A stretch of 6,739 bases of DNA from the NCBI GenBank assembly GCA_937975735.1, contig CALJUI010000194.1, forward strand, positions 1 through 6,739, in the 5' to 3' direction. A program made the translations under genes and the position numbers. How positions within the stretch are numbered: position 1 is the stretch's first letter; each line of letters begins with the position of its first letter. A model generated the notes under the pieces. The model saw nothing but the letters and a program-made list of their open reading frames with translations. It was not told the origin of the DNA and searched no databases. Source of the stretch: an uncultured Rubrivivax sp. GTDB lineage: Bacteria > Pseudomonadota > Gammaproteobacteria > Burkholderiales > Burkholderiaceae_C. Shown piece after piece: positions 1 to 4,590 of the stretch.

Positions 1-594
1 AGGCGAGGGCTGCGCCGGCTCGGCCGGCGCGCCGCGGCGCGGCAGCCAGGCGTTCAGCGGCAGGCCGACCAGCAGGTGCAGCGCGGCCCAGGCCAGGCAG
101 GCGCCGCGCCAGCCGATCTGCGCGTCGAACAGCGCCGACAGCGGCCAGCCGACCGTGCTCGCGAAGCCGGCGATCAGCGTGATGCCGGTGATCGCATTGC
201 GCGCCTCGGTGCGGTACAGGTGCACCAGGGTCGAGAAAGCCGCCTCGTACAGGCCGCAGCCCATGCCGGCGCCGAGCAGCAGCCAGGCGCCGAACAACGT
301 CCACGGTCCCTGCGCGAAGGCGAGCGCGACGAGGCCGAGCGCGAACAGCACGCTGGTGGCCATCAGCAGCGGCCGGCCGCCATGGCGGTCGATGAAGCGG
401 CCGGCGGCCGGGCCGACGAGGGCCGACACGCCGAGCGCCGCCGAGAACGCGGCGAACACGGTCGGGGTCGACACGCCGAGGTCGCGCGCGATCGGTGCCG
501 CCAGCACCGCCGGCAGGTAGTAGGTCGAGGCCCAGGCGAGGGTCTGCGCGCTGCCCAGCGTCAGCACGACCGGCAAGCGGGGACTGCGGGTCAT
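1..594 (-). CDS. MFS transporter, N-terminal half only (cut by window edge), last visible gene of the ars operon
   Basis: A major facilitator superfamily permease of the inner membrane; substrate not identifiable. The 198 visible residues start MTRSPRLPVV and hold about six hydrophobic segments, the N-terminal half of a 12-helix MFS protein. MFS motif A is clear between helices 2 and 3: G61, G65, D69, G73 and R74, ending in GRFIDRHGGRP. The C-terminal half lies beyond base 1. ATG at 594 was chosen because no other in-frame ATG lies close upstream and the first helix follows directly. No good ribosome binding site is visible. It lies 61 bp downstream of acr3 on the same strand with no convincing terminator between, so it is probably the last or a late gene of the arsenic operon. 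By position it may export arsenite, an organoarsenical or an arsenic conjugate, but this is inference. It is not recognisable as ArsJ, since no glyceraldehyde-3-phosphate dehydrogenase gene is alongside. The family call is firm; the role is open. Confidence 0.88.
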   Translation of the reverse strand, partial: MTRSPRLPVVLTLGSAQTLAWASTYYLPAVLAAPIARDLGVSTPTVFAAFSAALGVSALVGPAAGRFIDRHGGRPLLMATSVLFALGLVALAFAQGPWTLFGAWLLLGAGMGCGLYEAAFSTLVHLYRTEARNAITGITLIAGFASTVGWPLSALFDAQIGWRGACLAWAALHLLVGLPLNAWLPRRGAPAEPAQPSP

Positions 595-615
595 CGGGCA
601 GGCGTCATCGCGATC

Positions 616-642
616 GGGTCCTGGGCCTGGCTCGGACCCAGG
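616..642. repeat. Nested inverted repeats between acr3 and the MFS gene
   Basis: Two overlapping, mutually exclusive inverted repeats lie in the 61 bp gap. One is GGGTCC (616-621) with GGACCC (634-639). The other is CCTGGG (620-625) with CCCAGG (637-642). Either could form a 6 bp GC-rich stem in the acr3-MFS transcript. No T tract follows on the minus strand, so this is not a standard intrinsic terminator. It may stabilise the upstream mRNA or partly attenuate expression of the MFS gene, or be chance in very GC-rich DNA. Confidence 0.3.
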
Positions 643-655
643 GCGCCGCGCGATT

Positions 656-1693
<1,038 letters not shown>

Positions 1694-1718
1694 GAGGTGA
1701 GTCAGGTCCGGTGGTGGG

Positions 1719-2219
1719 CTAGTCGCGGCCGATCTCGGCCAGCGCCTCGGCGAGCCGCGGGCGCGACAGCTCGCCCAGCGGCAGCGCCAGCAGCTGCAGC
1801 ATGCGGTAGCCGATCGCCTGGCGCGTGAGTTCGAAGGCGCGCGGCTTGTCGGCCTCCGGCGCGTTCGACGGGTCGGGGTAGCCCCAGTGCACCTTGACGG
1901 GCGTCGTGCCGGCCGGCGCATGGAAGACCGGGCAGCTCTCGGCGGCGGCGCTGTCGCAGACGGTGATCACGATCGACAGCGGGGGAGCGTCCGGCGACGC
2001 GAACACGTCCCAGGACTTGCTGTGCAGGCCGGCGATGTCGACGCCGGCGCTGCGCAGCGCGTCGAGCGCATCCGGGTTGATCCGCCCGCTCGGCGCGCTG
2101 CCCGCGCTGTGTGCGCGCAGGTCGCGCCCGAGGCGCCGGGCCCAGTGGTTCAGCATCGCCTCGGCGAGCACGCTGCGCGCCGAGTTGTGCGTGCACAGGA
2201 TCAGGACGTGGGTGGTCAT
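1719..2219 (-). CDS. arsC: Arsenate reductase, low-molecular-weight phosphatase type (second copy)
   Basis: A 166-residue cytoplasmic enzyme reducing As(V) to As(III) for export by ACR3. The N-terminal P-loop is CTHNSARS, with nucleophile Cys9 and oxyanion-binding Arg15 (the Cx5R pattern of LMW tyrosine phosphatases). Two further cysteines sit at 88 (VCDS) and 96 (SCPVF), the places where this family relays the disulfide. The general acid is Asp116 in the HWGYPDPSN stretch. Fold and spacing match thioredoxin- or glutaredoxin-linked ArsC of the Staphylococcus/Synechocystis type, not the E. coli plasmid ArsC type. The redox partner cannot be read from the sequence. The ATG shares a 4 bp ATGA overlap with the stop of the preceding arsC, so translation is probably coupled; no separate ribosome binding site is seen. 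It differs clearly from its neighbour copy (His in CTHNS against Gly in CTGNS, and a different central region), so it is not a recent duplicate. Confidence 0.94.
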   Translation of the reverse strand: MTTHVLILCTHNSARSVLAEAMLNHWARRLGRDLRAHSAGSAPSGRINPDALDALRSAGVDIAGLHSKSWDVFASPDAPPLSIVITVCDSAAAESCPVFHAPAGTTPVKVHWGYPDPSNAPEADKPRAFELTRQAIGYRMLQLLALPLGELSRPRLAEALAEIGRD

Positions 2220-2719
2220 GCGGTCTGGGCGCTCGTGTTGCCGATGGCGTCGACCTCGCGCTGCAGCGAGAGGCGGTCGAGCTTGTCGATCGGCAGCGCC
2301 AGCATCAGCTCGATGCGGCGGCGCAGGCCGATGGCGGTGGCCATGAAGGCGCGCGGCGCGTCGTCGCCTTCGACCGCGGCCGGGTCGGGCATGCCCCAGT
2401 GCGCCGTCATCGGCTGGCCGGGCCAGACCGGGCAGACCTCGCCGGCGGCCTGGTCGCAGACCGTGAAGACGAAGTCCATCTTCGGCGCGCCGGGTTCGGC
2501 GAAGACGCGCCAGGGCTTGCTCGACAGGCCTTCGGTCGGCAGGCGCAGTTGCTCGAGCGTGGCGAGGGCGAGCGGATGCACCGTGCCCTTCGGGTGGCTG
2601 CCCGCGGAGTAGGCGCGGAAGCGGCCTCGGCCGAATGCGTTCAGCAACTGCTCGGCGAGGATCGACCGGGCCGAATTCCCGGTGCAGATGAAGAGCACGT
2701 TGTAGACGGGGGTGGGCAT
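2216..2719 (-). CDS. arsC: Arsenate reductase, low-molecular-weight phosphatase type (first copy)
   Basis: A 167-residue cytoplasmic arsenate reductase of the LMW phosphatase superfamily. The catalytic loop CTGNSARS has Cys12 and Arg18. The relay cysteines are Cys88 in TVCDQAAGEV and Cys96 in CPVWPG, and the general acid is Asp112 in HWGMPDP. The motif CDxAAGEVCPVWPG is typical of proteobacterial ArsC proteins. ATG at 2719 was chosen because it gives the expected short N-terminus MPTPVYNVLF before the P-loop; a longer upstream frame would run through arsI. A GAGG sequence 8 bases before the ATG, inside the end of arsI, can serve as ribosome binding site. It starts 10 bp after the arsI stop and overlaps the next arsC by 4 bp (ATGA). 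The presence of two reductases suggests different expression, kinetics or redox partners, which the sequence alone cannot separate. Confidence 0.95.
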   Translation of the reverse strand: MPTPVYNVLFICTGNSARSILAEQLLNAFGRGRFRAYSAGSHPKGTVHPLALATLEQLRLPTEGLSSKPWRVFAEPGAPKMDFVFTVCDQAAGEVCPVWPGQPMTAHWGMPDPAAVEGDDAPRAFMATAIGLRRRIELMLALPIDKLDRLSLQREVDAIGNTSAQTA

Positions 2720-2729
2720 GCCGTCGGCC

Positions 2730-3176
2730 TCAGCAGCAGGCGCCGGCCCGGTTGGCCGGTGCGCAGCAGGCGCCGGCGGTCGGGGCAGGCACCGCGGCGG
2801 CCTGGCCGAAGGTCGGGATGTCGGCCAGCGTGTGGAAGTGCTCCCAGGCCACGCCCTGTGGATCGGTGATCCAGTGCTTCTCGCTGCGCGCATAGCAGCA
2901 GCTCGCCTGACCCTCGTCGGCGAGCGCAAGGTCGGCCGACGTCGCGCGCGCCTTCAGCGTGGCGAGTTCCTCGGCGTCGTCGGTCTGGAAGCCGAGGTGG
3001 TCCACCCCCGGCTCGCCGCCGCGCGCGGAGATCGCGAAGTTGATGCGCGGGTCGTCCAGCATCCACTTCGCGTAGTCGGCCTCGTGACGGGTCGGTTCGG
3101 CGCCGAACAGCTTCGAATAGAAGCGGATGTTCGCATCGAGATCGGTGACGTGGACATGGACGTGAAAGCGCTTCAT
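2730..3176 (-). CDS. arsI: ArsI-type C-As lyase (ArsI/CadI family, vicinal oxygen chelate fold)
   Basis: A 148-residue cytoplasmic metalloenzyme of the glyoxalase/extradiol dioxygenase superfamily. Characterised ArsI proteins use Fe(II) and O2 to cleave the C-As bond of trivalent organoarsenicals such as methylarsenite and reduced aromatic arsenicals, releasing As(III). The metal triad can be read as His5 (FHVHV), His60 (GVDHLGF) and Glu112 (VAWEHFH), matching His5/His62/Glu115 of Bacillus ArsI. The substrate-binding vicinal cysteines are Cys93-Cys94 in SCCYARSEKHW. Unusual is a low-complexity Ala/Pro-rich C-terminal tail from about 122 ending in two more cysteine pairs, at 137-138 and 147-148. 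Start ATG at 3176 has a good ribosome binding site, AAAGGA at 3188-3183, which overlaps the arsR stop. It lies between arsR and arsC, so it is arsenic-induced in all likelihood. CadI-like cadmium-responsive proteins share the fold, but operon context favours arsenic. Confidence 0.93.
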   Translation of the reverse strand: MKRFHVHVHVTDLDANIRFYSKLFGAEPTRHEADYAKWMLDDPRINFAISARGGEPGVDHLGFQTDDAEELATLKARATSADLALADEGQASCCYARSEKHWITDPQGVAWEHFHTLADIPTFGQAAAVPAPTAGACCAPANRAGACC

Positions 3177-3187
3177 GGTGGGTCCTT

Positions 3188-3511
3188 TCAGCAGGTGCGG
3201 CGGGAGGAGGCCATCGGCAGACAGGGTTCGCCCTGGCAGCAGTGGGCCGTGAGGTAGTCGACGAGGGCGCCGGTGCGGGCGAACTCGGCGCGGTAGATCA
3301 AGGAGCGGCCCTGGCGCTCGACGCTGACGAGGCCGGCGTGCAGCAACTCTTTCAGGTGGAACGACAGCGTCGCAGGCGGCACCTCGAGCATCCAGGCCAG
3401 CAGGCCGGGCGTCAGGCCTTCCGGACCGGCGCCGACCAGTGCTCGAAAGGCCTGCAGACGCGAGGCGTGAGCGAGGGCGGACAGTGCGGCGACGGCGTCG
3501 TTATCTTCCAT
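3188..3511 (-). CDS. arsR: ArsR/SmtB family arsenite-responsive repressor
   Basis: A 107-residue winged-helix repressor that would bind the operon promoter as a dimer and leave it on binding As(III). The DNA-recognition helix lies around residues 43-58 (EVPPATLSFHLKEL), followed by the beta wing, LVSVERQGRSLIYR. The classic metal site ELCVCDL in helix 3 is absent. Instead the C-terminus has Cys91-Cys92 and Cys97 (AHCCQGEPC), the arrangement of Acidithiobacillus ferrooxidans ArsR, which uses Cys95, Cys96 and Cys102. A further Cys107 is the last residue. ATG at 3511 gives the usual MEDNDAVAALSALAHASRLQ start. GGAAG lies only one base before this ATG, too close for a normal ribosome binding site, so translation may start on a leaderless or very short-leader message. 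It is first in the operon and therefore autoregulated. Confidence 0.95.
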   Translation of the reverse strand: MEDNDAVAALSALAHASRLQAFRALVGAGPEGLTPGLLAWMLEVPPATLSFHLKELLHAGLVSVERQGRSLIYRAEFARTGALVDYLTAHCCQGEPCLPMASSRRTC

Positions 3512-3546
3512 ACTTCCAATGTAATCGAAATATAAAAGTGACGCAA
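3510..3546 (-). promoter_or_regulatory. ars operon promoter with ArsR operator-like inverted repeat
   Basis: This is an AT-rich island in GC-rich surroundings. On the minus strand a -35 candidate TTGCGT (3546-3541) is followed after 17 bases by TACATT (3523-3518) as -10. An alternative -10, TATATT (3534-3529), has no good -35. The first choice would start transcription at about the A of the arsR ATG (3511). An imperfect inverted repeat, ATACTTC / GAAATAT (3510-3516 and 3527-3533, 6 of 7 positions paired, 10 bp apart), covers the -10 region and the start codon and fits an ArsR dimer site. Both assignments come from sequence pattern only. Confidence 0.6.
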
Positions 3547-3563
3547 GGGGCTCTTGGCCCCCC
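3545..3563 (-). terminator. Possible weak terminator after the P460-like gene
   Basis: On the minus strand GGGGC, a CAAGA loop and GCCCC form a 5 bp GC stem that two G-T pairs can extend to 7. It lies 24 bp after the stop of the cytochrome gene. A T-rich stretch (CTTTTATATTT) follows, but only after about six other bases, so it is not a textbook intrinsic terminator. It could partly separate the cytochrome transcript from the ars operon. The ars -35 element directly adjoins it. Confidence 0.35.
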
Positions 3564-3586
3564 GTGCGCCGGCCGGCGCGAAACGC

Positions 3587-4066
3587 TCAGGGCCGCCAGC
3601 TCGAGAACAGGTACTGCTTGTCCTTCTGCGGAGCGTGGCAGCCGTAGCAGGCGGTGGCCGCGTTCGCGCCGATGGCACGCTCGGTCTTCGAGTCGCCCTT
3701 GAAGCCTTCGAACCCCCAGCCGCCGGTGGCGGCGTACTTCTTGGCATCCCGGTGCATCACGCCGACGACCTTGCGCCGCCCTTCGACGATGGCGTTGTCG
3801 GCGCTGGTCGCATCGAGCAGGTCGAACACGATGACCGCGCCGTCCGCGAACCGGCCGCCGCGGTAGCCGGCCATCGCGCGCGGGTTGGCGTACAGGTGGT
3901 GGATGCCGCCGAAGGCCTCGTGCAGCGGATGGCCCGGCTGGATGACCATCGACTTGACGTGCGTCCATTGGCGGTAGCCTTCGGGGTAGGGCACCGGGGC
4001 GGGGTCGGCGGCAAAGGTGCTGGCCGCAGCCGCCAGCCCGAGGGAGATGCCGATTCGGCGGATCAT
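3587..4066 (-). CDS. Exported mono-heme cytochrome, P460 / cytochrome c'-beta family
   Basis: A 159-residue protein with a Sec signal peptide (MIRRIGISLGLAAAASTFAA, cleavage near residue 19 or 20), so it acts in the periplasm. One c-type heme site, CYGCH (Cys140, Cys143, axial His144), lies near the C-terminus, and the family stretch GGIHHLYANPRAM lies at 53-65. Order and length fit the cytochrome P460 superfamily, which includes hydroxylamine- or NO-oxidising P460 and NO/CO-binding cytochromes c'-beta. The mature part has no lysine between residues 39 and 98; lysines are at 38, 99, 109, 110, 123, 127, 148 and 150. The strand GAVIVFD has Phe81 where I would look for a heme-crosslinking Lys, so a true P460 chromophore is doubtful. 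ATG at 4066 was chosen for the signal peptide and a GGAG 9 bases upstream; an in-frame ATG 13 codons earlier would spoil the signal. It is divergent from the HxlR-type regulator, which may control it. Reaction and partner are unknown. Confidence 0.85.
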   Translation of the reverse strand: MIRRIGISLGLAAAASTFAADPAPVPYPEGYRQWTHVKSMVIQPGHPLHEAFGGIHHLYANPRAMAGYRGGRFADGAVIVFDLLDATSADNAIVEGRRKVVGVMHRDAKKYAATGGWGFEGFKGDSKTERAIGANAATACYGCHAPQKDKQYLFSSWRP

Positions 4067-4132
4067 GGTGTGTCGCTCCGGGTTGATCGTCGTGTGGCAC
4101 ATTCCAGCAGACCCGACCCGCGCTGAACAGCA

Positions 4133-4159
4133 GGCACAAAGTGGTGCCCCAGGCACTTT
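4133..4159. promoter_or_regulatory. Overlapping inverted repeats in the cytochrome/HxlR divergent spacer
   Basis: The 103 bp between the two divergent starts contain AAAGTG (4138-4143), 10 bases, CACTTT (4154-4159), a perfect 6 bp inverted repeat. A second perfect one, GGCAC (4133-4137), 6 bases, GTGCC (4144-4148), overlaps it. GGCAC recurs at 4152-4156. This looks like a binding site for a dimeric regulator, most simply the HxlR-type protein starting 10 bp away. It would act on its own gene and perhaps on the cytochrome gene. No clear -35/-10 pair is visible for either direction. Confidence 0.45.
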
Positions 4160-4169
4160 CCGGTAACCG

Positions 4170-4499
4170 ATGACCCACGACGCACCGATGGCCACCGGGC
4201 CCAAGCCCAGCGTCGCGCGCATGGTCGAGAGCATCGTCGGCTGCAAGTGGTCGCTCGCGGTGCTGGGCCTCGTCAAGCGCGGCATCCAGCGCCCGGGCGC
4301 GATGGAGCACGCGATCGAAGGCCTGTCGAAGAAGGTGCTCAACGAGAGGCTGAGCAAGCTGGTCCGTTTCGGCATCCTCGAGCGGCAGGCCTACCCGGAG
4401 ATGCCCCCGCGCGTCGAATATCGGCTGACGCCGTTCGGGCAGAAGTTCTGCGGCCTGCTCGACGGCATCGAGGCGCTGCAGCGAGAAATGGGCGACTGA
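4170..4499 (+). CDS. HxlR/DUF24 family winged-helix transcriptional regulator
   Basis: A 109-residue cytoplasmic DNA-binding protein. HxlR marks are the stretch VGCKWSLAVLGLV (residues 23-35, the family's GGKW region), recognition helix LSKKVLNERLSKLVRFGILER (52-72), wing with PRVEYRLTPFGQ (80-91), and a C-terminal dimer helix. ATG at 4170 is the first possible start, because an in-frame TAA ends three bases upstream; ATG at 4188 is an alternative. No clear ribosome binding site precedes either. The N-terminal Cys-Pro of many HxlR proteins, used by redox- or electrophile-sensing members, is absent. The cysteines are Cys25 inside the GCKW stretch and Cys94. It is divergent from the P460-like cytochrome and upstream of the aromatic-CoA flavoenzyme on the same strand, so its target could be either or both. 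The family call is firm; ligand and targets are not known. Confidence 0.88.
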   Translation: MTHDAPMATGPKPSVARMVESIVGCKWSLAVLGLVKRGIQRPGAMEHAIEGLSKKVLNERLSKLVRFGILERQAYPEMPPRVEYRLTPFGQKFCGLLDGIEALQREMGD

Positions 4500-4506
4500 G
4501 ACCGGC

Positions 4507-4543
4507 TTGCCAGCGCCGGGGGCATCCTCTAACATCGTTTAGA
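4507..4543 (+). promoter_or_regulatory. Promoter and overlapping operator-like repeat of the flavoenzyme gene
   Basis: A sigma70-type promoter: TTGCCA (4507-4512, 5 of 6 consensus), spacer 17, TAACAT (4530-4535, 4 of 6), expected start near 4542. A perfect inverted repeat TCTAA-CATCGT-TTAGA (4528-4543) covers the -10 and start point, which suggests repression by a dimeric regulator. Just after it lies an 8 bp palindrome, ACTTAAGT (4544-4551), flanked by AACT and AGTT. A weak hairpin CCGGC/GCCGG (4502-4506 and 4515-4519) surrounds the -35 and has no T tract. The repeat differs from the one at 4138-4159, so a different regulator, possibly encoded outside the window, is likely. Confidence 0.6.
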
Positions 4544-4590
4544 ACTTAAGTAGTTGCGGGCCGCGGCACGCGCGCGCGGCAGGAGAGCCC

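Noticed and set aside
1694..1921. Upstream extension of acr3 in the same frame
   Set aside because: The added residues are Arg/Thr/Pro-rich, overlap arsC and do not resemble ACR3; MGLFERYL is the normal family start.
2720..2929. Upstream extension of the first arsC
   Set aside because: It would run through arsI, and the P-loop is normally about ten residues from the N-terminus, as with ATG at 2719.
3501..4535. A 344-codon minus-strand frame across the cytochrome and the HxlR gene
   Set aside because: It lies in a different frame from the CxxCH protein, runs antisense through the regulator gene and shows no domain.
4563..4580. Alternating CG tract before the flavoenzyme gene, possible Z-DNA or repeat
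   Set aside because: It is short and expected by chance at this GC content; no function can be supported.
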